This document shows, piece by piece, positions 1 to 10,465 of a stretch of DNA of 64,000 nt. Positions within the stretch are counted from its first letter, which is position 1, and each line of letters starts with the position of its first letter. The stretch lies in NCBI GenBank assembly GCA_030620095.1, contig JAUTXW010000133.1, positions 1,423,001 to 1,487,000 of the forward strand. Reading direction: 5' to 3'. Below the pieces are notes generated by a model that had not been told where the DNA came from, did not search any database, and saw only the letters and a program-made list of their open reading frames with translations. The position numbers and the translations under genes were made by a program. Source of the stretch: Kuschelorhynchus macadamiae (lineage: Eukaryota > Arthropoda > Insecta > Coleoptera > Curculionidae).

Positions 1-59
1 AGCTGAGAGCATTTGCAATTTCTTGAGAGTATGTGGATTGAAAGTTTGACAATATACAC

Positions 60-240
60 TTATTACAGTGAATCCTTTTAGCCTCAGCCAATAAGGGAAA
101 GGGCCCTCCCTTTACCGTAGACCCTCGTTCCTATTTACACAAAGGAAACCATCAAAACGCCCGTATAGTCATAGCTGCTTAAGGACGTTAAACGGAAGAG
201 TCGGTCAGTTATACGTCGAGTGACAAGCATGAACATAGCC
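60..240 (+). pseudogene. LINE ORF2 C-terminal remnant
   Basis: This stretch is about 85% alike, by eye, to 16,800-16,925, where it follows a recognisable LINE RNase H piece. Read in the frame of codons at 180-230 it gives LLKDVKRKSRSVIRRVTS, which resembles the segment before the conserved TGH motif near the C-terminus of Jockey/I/R1-type ORF2 proteins. In-frame stops occur, so it is dead. Its last bases (CGTCGAGTGACAA) recur at 23,713-23,728 upstream of the second receptor copy, so the remnant belongs to the duplicated segment. The family resemblance is weak and is my inference. Confidence 0.35.
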
Positions 241-745
241 TTTTGTAGTAATTTGTTTTCATCAAAAAATAAAATACTGTGTACTTTACCACTTAAATAA
301 AGGTCAGCATTATTGTAGAAAGGTGACGTATGTAAGTCAACATCTAGTTTTAGAATAAAGCATACACTGACAAATAATATTTCTTAAATAAATGTCTGTT
401 TGCTACCCTGTCGGCTTTTGGCACTATAAAAACAAGTCAATCGCAGTCCTAAAAATGCAGATCCAGATAATCCTCTTATCTAACTGCTACTTTATTTATG
501 AAATTATTTAAAAAATTGTCGTAATCCCGAATTTCATGTGTGATATTTGATACCACAATACTTGGGCTATTTAAAAATCCATTATAATTTTTACAAATAA
601 TATATCGGAAACTATTTGTATCTAAACCCATTAGAACACTTAACTAATGAAATGATGGAAATTGATACCTGCCATTTTCAGTAATAACTTTTAAAAATGA
701 CTCTAAGCACGGCCAAAAGCTATATGTATTATACCAACAGAAAAC
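241..745 (+). other. 5' flank of Gr copy 1, conserved among copies
   Basis: No gene is visible. The segment is clearly homologous to 23,730-24,226 and, for its last 180 bases or so, to 30,740-30,911, the flanks of the other two receptor exons. The best conserved part is the final 130 bases (CTTAACTAATGAAATGATG, then ACTTTTAAAAATGACTCTAAGCA) up to the start codon. Conservation can reflect recent duplication alone, but this is where a receptor promoter would lie. Confidence 0.5.
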
Positions 746-1596
746 ATGTTTGAGTACAGCAGACACTCGATTTTGTTCTTCAGACCAATTTTGGTGGTTT
801 TAAGCAGTTTGGGATTGGCACCACCTTACGACTTTGATAAAAAAAAGTTGATTCAAAAGAAGGCGTACCTTACGTACTTGTTATTACTACACGCTGGTGT
901 TTTTCCTTATCTACTTTTCTGGGTTGGAGGTCGTTATCAAACAGCATTAAAGCCCAGTCATGTGTTTTTTTATACTAGTGATGCTATCGAGATAACTTTA
1001 GCATGGCTGTCCAACCTGTCGGTTGCGATTTATTCGCATAAAAAAAATACCAATGGGAAAAATTATTTCAGAGAATGGTATTTTTAGAAAGTACATTGAA
1101 TCTCAATACTGGGAGTAAAAAAGAACAAAATTTTTTTAGAAAAGCCATGGTCCAATTTATTACAGGAAGTATTTTTATAATATTACGTAATTGTTTCTAC
1201 TGTTTCGACTACCACCGGCCTTGCAAAATGGTAGACGCCTTCCGTTTAGTTTGGGCGTTTTATAATTTTGTGATAACAACTGTAATTATAAACCTGAGCT
1301 TAGCAGTTAAGTGCAAATTTGTTGATCTAAATAGAAAATTAAATACATGCAAAAATGCCCACTTCTACAATGCCATACGGATCGTTAGAAAATGTCGAGT
1401 TTTACATCTAGAGTTACACAATATCGTAAGAATAGTCAATGATCTTTTTGGACCGGCCTTACTTCTCTCCTACTTTATAAATGGTGTCAAAATGTTAAGA
1501 TTTAGTTCAGCGGTTCTATTAAATAATAGACGATGTCTAGAAGAAGGAGAAAGAATGAAATGTGTAGTATTTTTATTTTTTACCTTAACGCAATGG
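746..1596 (+). pseudogene. Gustatory receptor, long first exon, copy 1 (frameshifted)
   Basis: Insect gustatory receptors are seven-transmembrane, inverted-topology ligand-gated channels of chemosensory neurons. This exon starts at ATG 746 (MFEYSRHS), shows the N-terminal LGLAPPYDF motif, hydrophobic segments near residues 41-60, 75-97, 133-152 and 170-190, and the family-typical stretch LHNIVRIVNDLFGPALLL before TM5. Exon translation would stop at the donor GGTAAGT (intron from 1597); the open frame beyond, to 1863, is intron read-through. A run of 8 A at 1040-1047 replaces the 9 A of copy 2 and shifts the frame, so the protein breaks after about residue 105; the second frame runs open from 1075. 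No C-terminal exon with the TYhhhhhQF motif is found nearby; the only candidate is at 43.9 kb. A homopolymer sequencing error is an alternative to a true pseudogene. Confidence 0.8.
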
Positions 1597-1990
1597 GTAA
1601 GTGTAATCTCTAATCCTAATTTTATACTTTTAGTAAAGCAGATAGTGACTCATGAAAAAGTTTCTAGATTTTCCTTTGCTTGTTTATCCCCGTTATTTTT
1701 TAATAATTTTTTACTAAAAAGGTTTTTCTGGTCTACTTGTTGGACCTTGAGTCTTCTTTCAAGAACAACCGCTACAATTATCAATTATAAAACTTTGCCA
1801 AATATTATTCATATTAGACATTATTTACGCACTTATTGGTTGCTAGATATCTGGCTTTACTGAGAACTCAAGGTTTTTGAGTTTTAAACACGTGAAAATT
1901 TAACTTTCCACGAAGGCAGATTGTACAAGGTGATTCATTATATTTTGACACCCACCTAATAATAGGGTGTAAAAAAAAGTTTCAGTACAA
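1597..1990 (+). other. Intron or 3' flank of Gr copy 1
   Basis: Begins with the splice donor GTAAGTG. The sequence 1,660-1,730 is homologous to 25,115-25,185 behind copy 2, and 1,730-1,930 is homologous to 34,030-34,220 behind copy 3. The duplicated unit therefore continues past the exon, and copy 3 has about 2.2 kb of repeats inserted at this point. No coding exon recognised. Confidence 0.5.
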
Positions 1991-2408
1991 AGGTAGGGTC
2001 TTTTCTCTATTATCATTCGAATATTTCAGATTTCAAAAAATTACTTTCGGAAGGCAAACAATTTATGGTATGTATTTTTTCAAATAGAACGCCTTGTATA
2101 CTAGTAGCTAGAATGAAAGGTCTTTTCATCCTGATTTCAAAAATATATACTTTGTTGATATTTGTTTTATCCGTTTTCGAGCTATTTCAGCTTAAACATT
2201 ATCGTTTCGATAAACGAAACTTCAATCATTTTCTTGGTAATATGGTCAAGTCTGCCTTGGTCATCATTATAATATAAAAATGCGCTGGACGGCAATTGTT
2301 TGAACAACCGTACTTATGGCAACCAAATACATAATTCTCCACTTTCCTGTCATTTACGGATTAATGTATTTGATATTAATTATTTAATTTTGCTGAAAAT
2401 AATTCAAA

Positions 2409-2580
2409 TGGTTTATTCTGAGGAAGAAAAATGAGAAGTAAAAAACTCTTTTATTCAAACGATAATAAGTCGTATATCGGCGAATACACCCGGGAAGAAG
2501 AAATCCTTCAATATATACAATCAAGAATATAATTGATCGTTTCGAACAACAAAATTTTCGTTGAATGAAAGACCAGAAAA
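2409..2580 (+). pseudogene. Mariner-like transposase, N-terminal scrap
   Basis: Begins ATG GTT TAT TCT GAG GAA GAA AAA and stops at once (TGA), with further stops. MVYSEEEK is the typical start of the insect mariner-like family whose helix-turn-helix region precedes a DD-type catalytic core. It is the left-arm copy of the better preserved reverse-strand sequence at 2,600-3,010. Non-functional. Confidence 0.5.
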
Positions 2581-2599
2581 ATACAAAACATACCACACA

Positions 2600-3005
2600 T
2601 TAAGCAACTTTCGTCCTGTTTATTTTTCTTGATATATGCACCGGCTGTTGTGAAAGATGCCTCATCAGTGAATATTATATTGTTCAAAAAATTGTTATTG
2701 TCCTGGATTCTTTGATACATTTCATTACGAAATTCAAGTCTTTACCTCATATTTTCATCAGTCAATTCTTGCACTGGACGTAACTTATCCGGATTATGAC
2801 GTTTCAGCGTTCGTTGAATTTTGTTATATGACTTGCCGGAAATGTTTTGAGCTTCACGTATTCTTCGCTTCATTGTATTTATTGAATGAATTGTTCTTCG
2901 AGATTATATTCACCGATATTCGATTCTCACTCTTGCAACGTTATTATCGTTTGCATAAAAGAGTTTTATTACTTCACGTTTTTCTTCCTCAGAATAACCC
3001 ATTTA
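2600..3005 (-). pseudogene. Mariner-like transposase fragment
   Basis: On the reverse strand, from 3,005 downward, the translation starts GYSEEEKREVIKLFYAND, continues with a helix-turn-helix region (SYNKIQRTLKRHNPDKL) and reaches the first catalytic aspartate in NIIFTDEASFTTAGAYI. The order matches the mariner-like family with a SDEaxFttaG first motif. Two or more stops and frame breaks occur before 2,750, and the C-terminal half with the DGAPaH and WPPrSPDLTP motifs is absent. The catalytic function belongs to the family; this copy is a relic. Confidence 0.6.
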
Positions 3006-3283
3006 AATTATTTTCAGCAAAATTAAATAATCAATATCAAACACAAACTGACAAAAAGAAGAATTTTGTATTTGGTCGCCATAACTACAGTTCTTGAAAC
3101 AATTGCCATCCAGTGCACTCTTGCATCACAGTCATGACCCAGGCAGACTTGACTATATCACCGAGAATATGGCTGAAGTCTCGTTTACCGAAACGACAAT
3201 GTTTAAACTAAAATAGCTCGAAAACGGCTGAACCTACGAAAGCGTAGAAGGGCCACAATTTTTTTATTTTTATTTTTGTAACA

Positions 3284-3670
3284 AATTCCGACTTCTAACT
3301 CGGAATTCCGACTTCTATCTCGGAATTTCGACTTCTATCTCGGAATTCCGACTTCTATCTCGGAATTCTGACTTGTAACTCGGAATTCTGACTTGTAACT
3401 CGGAATTCCGACTTCTATCTCGGAATTCCGACTTCTATCTCGGAATTCCGACTTCTATCTCGGAATTCCGACTTCTATCTCGGAATTCCTACTTCTATCT
3501 CGGAATTCTGACTTGTAACTCGGAATTCCGACTTCTATCTCGGATTCCGACTTCTATCTCGGAATTCCGACTTCTATCTCGGAATTCTGACTTGTAACTC
3601 GGAATTCCGACTTCTATCTCGGAATTCCGACTTCTTTCTCGGAATTCCGAGTTCTAACTCGGATTTTCGA
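3284..3670 (+). repeat. Left arm array, about 19 copies of a 20-bp unit
   Basis: The unit is CGGAATTCCGACTTCTATCT, repeated head to tail, with variants CTTCTAACT and CTTGTAACT and one single-base deletion near 3,545. Each unit holds the palindrome GGAATTCC. The array is the reverse complement of the one at 6,489-7,085. Confidence 0.95.
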
Positions 3671-6488
3671 CTTCTAGTAGTGTTTTCACATAAATGTTCC
3701 AATTTTTGCTTTGGATGCGTTGTCCACTGACCGCACATTTAATAATTATCCTTGTGATAAAGACATTTATGACTTGTGTAAAATATTAATTACTGAAAAT
3801 GTCTAGAAATAGTATCTAGTATGATAAAATCTAACCCCTGAAGGTGTAAAAGATAAAGAAATTTTAATAAATGAGGAAAAAATAAATACATTATTAAATT
3901 CTATCCCTTGTAGAGACACCATGGACGGCAATGCAAGCCAAACTAATTATAGCATGTTTTTACCAACATATCTATAAATAATATCAATTTTAAGTAAAAA
4001 ATGCAGTGAATCTCTAAAGAGTAGATAAATTAAATAAATTTTAACAAATAAGAAAAAAAGTATATTTTACCCCAAGAAGACTCCCTCGGATGGTAGTGCA
4101 AGCCAAAATATGTATAGGGGGCTATTACCCCGATGTCTGGAAATAATATGTATTATGAATTAATGTAGCAGCGAGTTTCGGGAAGGGTAGAAAATTCGAA
4201 TTAATTTTAAGAAAGTAGGAAAAATTCAATTAATTTAATTACCAATGTGTCTAAAAATAACAACTCTATGAATAAAAGTGACAGGATTAGGAAACTGAAA
4301 CAAATTTTATTGAACGAGAAAAGTCATATTTTCATATCATGTCCCCAGGTCCCGCACAAAACTAGTTAGTCAAAATATTAATTGGAAGTTGTTGCCAATA
4401 GGTCTAATAATAATATATAATATGCATAAAAGTGGCAGTGAGGTCCTTAAGGGTAGAAGACCCCGGCCTGCCCAGTCATTCCAATATATTAATGATGTGT
4501 CTATTACAAACTTTTATGACAAGTAGAAGAAGATCCAAAACGGGTAATGAAACTTAATAAATTATAAAAAATGTAAATGACTGGGAATATTTGTCAAAGA
4601 GTCTATAGTCAGTAATGAAGTCTACTGTATTAGATATTTTGTCAGCAAACCACGTATATTAAGGTACACATTTTGTTATTTTGGACAAATTAAAAGAAAT
4701 ACCTATTCCTTTTGTTGGGTGTGATCAACACGAAAAAATTTACAACTACGATCATTGAGTTGTACCTTGTCAGTAGAATGCGCTTTATTTGTAAAGAGGT
4801 TTATAGATAAAGCTAAAAGAAAGAAAATAAGGTGCTTGAAGAAATAATCAAAATTATAATTAAGTTTTCACTGTGTTCCTGTAGTCTGTTTGGATAGATT
4901 GATGTCCTTCCACAAAGTTAGAAATAAACCTACAACGAAAACTTGATTTATGAGATGTGATTTGCTAACAACTTTTTTTTGCTGAAATCATGTTACAGAT
5001 TTTTGTTTTCAAACTTCATAAAATATAAATTTCTTCATTTGTGGAGGAATTCTAATAAATTATAGTTTAAAAAACTGAAAAACACGCTTTAATAGTAAAC
5101 TGAACTAGAAAAAACCTTTTGGACGAGAATAAAGTGATTAACAAGAAAATTAATGTCATTGTGAAAACAGCGTGGGACTGATATCAGTTATTATAAATAT
5201 TTTATCGGTATAATTTCTGAAAGTAAAGTCAGTATGAATATAAGGTAATCTACGCTTTTCTACAAAAGTTATTTTTTTTTCTTTTTAGTTCAATTTACTA
5301 TTAAAGCGTGTTTTTAGTTTTTTAAACTATAATTTTTTTTCTTTTTAGTTCCATTTACTATTAGAGCGTGTTTTTTAGTTTTGTCAAACTATAATTTATT
5401 CTTCTTCGCTATCTCCCTGTGCCAAAAATGAGTAATTTGCGCGCCTGCTGCCTTTCTTTTATAAGGTAGCCAAGGTCCCTCTCCGAGATGAAATTTTTTT
5501 ATCCTGACGATCTTGTTCAGGATAATGGGACAAATTTATCAAATCTTTTACATGGTCATCGATTGTAATCTGGCGTTATAAAGTGGGTGAAAATCAAATG
5601 AAACTAATAAAAACGTTTTAAAACAAGTAAATTTACTCGAGTATTATTTTAATTAACAGGTATCACGGAAATTTGGTTTTTGTGACTTTATTTTAGTTAT
5701 TATGTTTTGTATCATACATAGAATATAACTGATTAGTTACGTTGCTGTCCTTACTGGAAAAAGTCAACCTAAAATCTCTTATACTTTGATGAAATTTAAT
5801 CTGAATAAACATTAACCGAATCGAAAAATAAAGAATAATGAAAAATAGTTTAACGAAATAGTTGCTTTAATAGAGGATGCAGAAACCTTTCATAGGTGCT
5901 AGTTATTTACTCAAAAAAAGATATTTTTTTAAACAAATAAATTTCTTTTCTCCTAAAAGAAAAACAACAATAATTATATTTAATTTTTATGTGTAATAGT
6001 AAATAGTTGGAAAATTGGGAAAAGAAAAGTACAATACTTGGGAGTAAATGACGTTACAATACTTGGGAGTAAATGACTTTATGAAGAGCGAGGAGACCTT
6101 TGCCCCCACACTACAGTGCACATATTAAAATCGGAAAAAAAAATATATATATATATATCTGAAAATGCGTGCACCCCCTCCATGCTATTGCATCTTTTTA
6201 ACATAATATGGATTAGATGTAAATAAATGGCGTTTTATTATTTCTACTATATATGAAAAAGATAAAGCAAAGTACAAAATTTTATTTTTCATGTCAACCA
6301 TATTCAAGCCATCGGAACCGACCCAGTCATTATTTTTTAATTTGGACAAATTTCTTGTAGTTTTACTTAGCTTCATTTTGATCTCTCTAATTAAAATATT
6401 AATTTCATTTAGAATGAACGCTTCATTTGACGTTAAAAAGAATATAAAAAAGTGATTGCATTTATAAGCAGTCGTGTATTAATTACAA
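3671..6488. other. Core of the foldback element, non-coding
   Basis: No ORF above about 60 codons that looks real. 3,700-4,480 consists of about four diverged direct repeats of roughly 190 bp (recurrent AATAATAT, TAGTCAAAAT and GGGTAGAA blocks). 5,045-5,115 recurs inverted at 5,275-5,335 and again at 5,340-5,400 (CTATTAGAGCGTGTTTTT). 6,030-6,075 contains a short tandem duplication (ACAATACTTGGGAGTAAATGA). Confidence 0.5.
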
Positions 6489-7085
6489 CGCATTCCGAGA
6501 TAGAAGTCGGAATTCCGAGTTCGAAGTCGTAATTCCGAGATAGAAGTCGGAATTCTGAGTTAGAAGTCGGAATTCCGAGATAGAAGTCGAAATTCCGAGT
6601 TAGAAGTCGGAATTCCGAGTTAGAAGTCGGAATTCCGAGATAGAAGTCGGAATTCCGAGATAGAAGTCGGAATTCGGAGACGGAAGTTGGACGGAAGTTG
6701 GAATTCCGAGATAGAAGTCGGAATTCCGAGATAGAAGTCGGAATTCCGAGTTAGAAGTCGGAATTCCGAGATAGAAGTCGGAATTCTGAGTTAGAAGTCG
6801 GAATTCCGAGATAGAAGTCGAAATTCCGAGTTAGAAGTCGGAATTCCGAGTTAGAAGTCGGAATTCCGAGATAGAAGTCGGAATTCCGAGATAGAAGTCG
6901 GAATTCCGAGACGGAAGTTGGAATTCTGAGATAGAAGTCGGAATTCCCAGATAGAAGTCGGAATTCCGAGATAGAAGTCGGAATTCCGAGATAGAAGTCG
7001 GAATTCCGAGTTAGAAGTCGGAATTCCGAGATAGAAGTCGGAATTCCAGGTTAAAAGTCGGAATTCCGAGATAGAAGTCGGAATT
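6489..7085 (-). repeat. Right arm array, about 30 copies of the 20-bp unit
   Basis: The unit reads GGAATTCCGAGATAGAAGTC on this strand, the complement of the left array. Two higher-order blocks of about 240 bp inside it (around 6,530-6,700 and 6,770-6,920) share the same variant order, so the array grew by block duplication. Confidence 0.95.
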
Positions 7086-7196
7086 TGTTACAAAAATAAA
7101 AATAAAAAAATTGTGGCCCTTCTACGCAACAAACTATACATTTTTCACATCAGGACGAAGAGATCTTTCATTCTAGCTAATAATATACAGCGTGTT

Positions 7197-7680
7197 CTAT
7201 TATGTTATATGTCATATATTTTTTGTGTTGTTGTACCACATTTATTAGCAAAATGGGAGAAAAAAAAACTGAATACGCTCTTTTATTCAACATCTTTTAT
7301 GCATTTAATTTTAAATTTAACACTTTTTTTCAAATTTACATGGATGAAAAATCGGTAAATTTTCTTTACGCGGAACTTCCCTCGTTACGAATATTTTTTT
7401 TTCTTAGGAATAGTGAAGAGTTAATTTAGTTCCGAACATAGTCATTTAGTAACACTACATATACGTCTTTCCAAATGTTTTTATTGAGCGTAATTAGTTT
7501 CCACCATGTTGAATTCGTACCAATATTTTACCAGTTCCTATTTACTCCACACTTGACTTTTGGACATAATTTATACTAAATTCAATAGGCTTTTACATTA
7601 ATTTTGTTAATACGGTCATGTTGAATTCGTATCATTCATCATCAAGTTTCGCTTCTAACTAATTTTGTTATTTGAAGCAC
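7197..7680 (+). other. Duplicated flank of the Gr copy 1 unit
   Basis: TTATTAGCAAAATGGG (7,240) through CTTTCCAAATGTTTTTATTG (7,470) is homologous to 26,665-26,850 and, in part, to 34,345-34,440. These lie downstream of receptor copies 2 and 3. The ORFs here are not conserved in frame, so I do not call a gene. Confidence 0.45.
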
Positions 7681-7681
7681 A

Positions 7682-7921
7682 GTGATACAGAAAGAACGCT
7701 ATGTTCTTGTTCATAACATAACTATCGAAAATTTGATATATTTACTTATAGAGATAATCAATAAAACTGACAGTCATCCTGCCAAAGGAAGTATTGCAGC
7801 CACAACGTTTCTTATTATTTCTGTAGGAGGTTTTGAGAGACACATTAGAATTAATAAGCAAAAATTACCTATTGATGACAATAAACGTCTTTTATTATAT
7901 TTAAATAACAAAATACATTAG
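7682..7921 (+). CDS. Unidentified short ORF
   Basis: A 79-codon open frame with a non-ATG start (ATA) and no family I recognise. Its middle has ordinary amino-acid composition (HPAKGSIAATTFLIISVGGF) rather than low complexity, so it may be a scrap of a coding exon or of a transposon. No splice sites or neighbours support it. Confidence 0.15.
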   Translation: MIQKERYVLVHNITIENLIYLLIEIINKTDSHPAKGSIAATTFLIISVGGFERHIRINKQKLPIDDNKRLLLYLNNKIH

Positions 7922-8392
7922 AGTACAGAGTTTATAAAACACACAATTCAACTTGGCCTGAGCGAAATTTAGCACTACGACCACTCTTACACTTAACTCA
8001 AGACATTACATAATGCAACAAAAACAAGGACCGGGTGACAAGTTATGAAGTAACACCCCCTTAACTTTTTTACCATTTATCGCACATAAGAAACGAAAAT
8101 ACCGCCTTATAGAACATTTCTCGTAAATTTCGAATCCGCACAAGGATGTAAAAAAATTAGAATATACAGAGTGGAGTGAAAAGTATACTTTTTTAAAATG
8201 GAACACCCTGTATTTTTTACTGGTGTTGGAAAGATCATTAAAAGAGCTTGTTAAAAATACCCATTTAACGCCTCGATCTTTAATAGTTTTTGAAATTTAC
8301 GCATTTAAAACTAAAAAGGTGTGTTTATTAATTAATTTACGCCTAACAAAAAAGTAGGCTTTTGAAATCAAAAACAATGCCGTATCACGTAA

Positions 8393-9060
8393 AATGGAAT
8401 ATTCAACGGAACAGAAACAAGAAATACTTTATATACTTATTTTTTAAAATAACCAAAATATAGCCGCAACCAGACGCGCCTACCAAGAAAGACATCCCGA
8501 TGAAAACATTCCCACAAGAAAAACCATCAAAGGCATTTATTCTCATTTTACAGGAGCAATTTTGCAATGAAAGAAAAGAATAAGTAGAAACTGTTACTAT
8601 GACGAAAATGAACTATTATCCATTCGTGTGTATGGTTTTAAAGAAATATAATTTAAATCACTACAAATTTCACAAAGTCCATAAACTCTCTCGGCAGCAT
8701 AAAGATCAGAAGCTCCAAACAGACTTCAAAATTATTTAGATTTTTTCAACAATATACTATGGATTGATGAATCCAGCTTTTCCTCAGTTTCAAGTACGGA
8801 TAGCAGTAAATGTGTGGTGTGGGACCATATTTTTTTGAACGCAATCTGACCAGGGAAGTATATCATCAATTTTTAAAAGTGCGAAATTATTTATACGCCA
8901 ATTATGATCAATGGATCGGGAAGTTCGGAAAAATTCCGTGGCCGGCCAAGAAGTGGAAATTCTAAACGAAGAGAACAGACATTTTATAAAAAATGCAATA
9001 AACCATCATGCCCACCACCATGCAAACTATATATCAAGAATGCATACGCAAACAGGGCGC
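8393..9060 (+). pseudogene. Mariner-like transposase relic
   Basis: Starts ATG GAA TAT TCA ACG GAA CAG AAA (MEYSTEQKQEILY), followed by a helix-turn-helix region (NIAATRRAYQERHPDENIPT, then RKTIKGIYSHFT). After frame breaks, pieces of the catalytic domain appear: LKKYNLNHYKFHKVHKLSRQ near 8,640, a degenerate first-aspartate motif near 8,765 and VNVWCGTIF near 8,810. At least four stops or shifts; no function. It lies between the inverted repeats of its own element. Confidence 0.5.
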
Positions 9061-9339
9061 AAATGTTCATAGGGATTAATTTAAGTTTTCAGTTCGCCCT
9101 TTTACATACTTTTTTTAAATAAAAAATATTTTCGTTGATTATTTGTTTTTTGTTTGCTATATCTGTAAGTAATAATAAATCGATTATTTTCCGGTTTGAA
9201 TGTGTCTATTTCAAAAACTTTTGAAAACAATGCTATCAAATGGGGTATTTTTGAAAACCTCTTTTATATAATATTTCCAATACCACTAAAAAATACAGGG
9301 TGTTCCATTTAAAAAAAGTATGTTTTTCGCTCCACCCTG

Positions 9340-9743
<404 letters not shown>

Positions 9744-10003
9744 CGGCCAATTCTGACTCCAGTGACGCTCTCGGCACTGACTCACTGAAATTTTCTGTAG
9801 GGAAGAAACTTATGTCAGTCTCAGCGATTTCCTGACAAAATACTTCCTTCAGTTACGTATCAGATTGTACCGCGCGCAGGAGACAGTCCAACTTTTATTA
9901 ATATATTTTTTTTTTTTTTTTTGCACTTGAAAACCTCTGCCTCTCATCTGCTGCACCTTTCGCGAGATACAATCCGACCTCATAGCAAAGTAGTTAGTGG
10001 ACC

Positions 10004-10461
10004 GTGCAGACCACAGTCTAGCACTCGACTGATCCTCTAAAGGGACACAGACCGACCACAAGATTAGCAAAATTAGTAAATTGTGCAGACCGCATTCTAA
10101 CACTCGGCTGTACCTCTAACGGGACACAGACCGATTACAAAATAAACACAATTAGTAAACTGTGCAGACCGCAGTCTAACACGCGGCTGTACCTCTAACG
10201 GGACACAGACCGATTACAAAATAAACACAATTAGTAAACTGTGCAGACCGCAGTCTAACACGCGGCTGTACCTCTAACGGGACACAGACCGATTACGAAA
10301 TAAACACAATTAGTAAACTGTGCAGACCGCAGTCCAACACTCGGCTGTACCGCTAACGGGACACAGACCGATTACAAAATAAACACAATTATTAAACTGT
10401 GCAGACCGCAGTCTAACACGCGGCTGTACCTCTAACAGGGCACAGACCGATCACAAGACTT
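10004..10461. repeat. 79-bp tandem repeat, about 6 copies
   Basis: Units start GTGCAGACC at 10,004, 10,083, 10,162, 10,241, 10,320 and 10,399, with the spacing exactly 79. The unit holds GGCTGTACCTCTAACGGGAC. It lies between the pol stop and the 3' LTR, in the 3' non-coding part of the gypsy transcript. Confidence 0.93.
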
Positions 10462-10465
10462 ATCT

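Larger units (their letters stand above)
3240..7126. mobile_element. Foldback-type element with arrayed inverted arms
   Basis: Outer inverted ends read GCGTAGAAGGGCCACAATTT on the left (from about 3,247) and the exact complement on the right (ending 7,126), followed inward by an A/T-rich spacer (TTTTTATTTTTGTAACAAATT) and then by long arrays of a 20-bp unit in opposite orientation. This architecture (long arms built of short tandem repeats, unrelated core) is that of foldback elements such as Drosophila FB. The core holds no ORF I can assign. It sits inside the right arm of a mariner-like palindrome. I could not identify a clean target-site duplication. Confidence 0.75.
1990..7230. mobile_element. 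Mariner-like palindromic element, split by a foldback insertion
   Basis: The left arm (about 2,000-2,580) and right arm (about 2,600-3,233 plus 7,127-7,195) are inverted copies of the same sequence. Both contain a TATACARGGYGTTCTATT-like boundary, the GGTAATATGGTCAAGTCTGCC stretch and the start of a transposase (YSEEEK). Reading inward, both arms show the transposase N-terminus, so the element looks like a head-to-head inverted dimer. The right arm is interrupted at 3,233/7,127 by the foldback element. A relative lies at 25,440-26,525. Outer limits are approximate. Confidence 0.6.

Noticed and set aside
1597..1863. C-terminal extension of the receptor frame of copy 1
   Set aside because: It begins with a consensus splice donor conserved in all three copies and lacks the TM7 motif; treated as intron read-through.
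3284..7085. Regular 20-bp repeats resembling a CRISPR array
   Set aside because: Units are directly adjacent with no spacers, occur in inverted arms, and the genome is eukaryotic.
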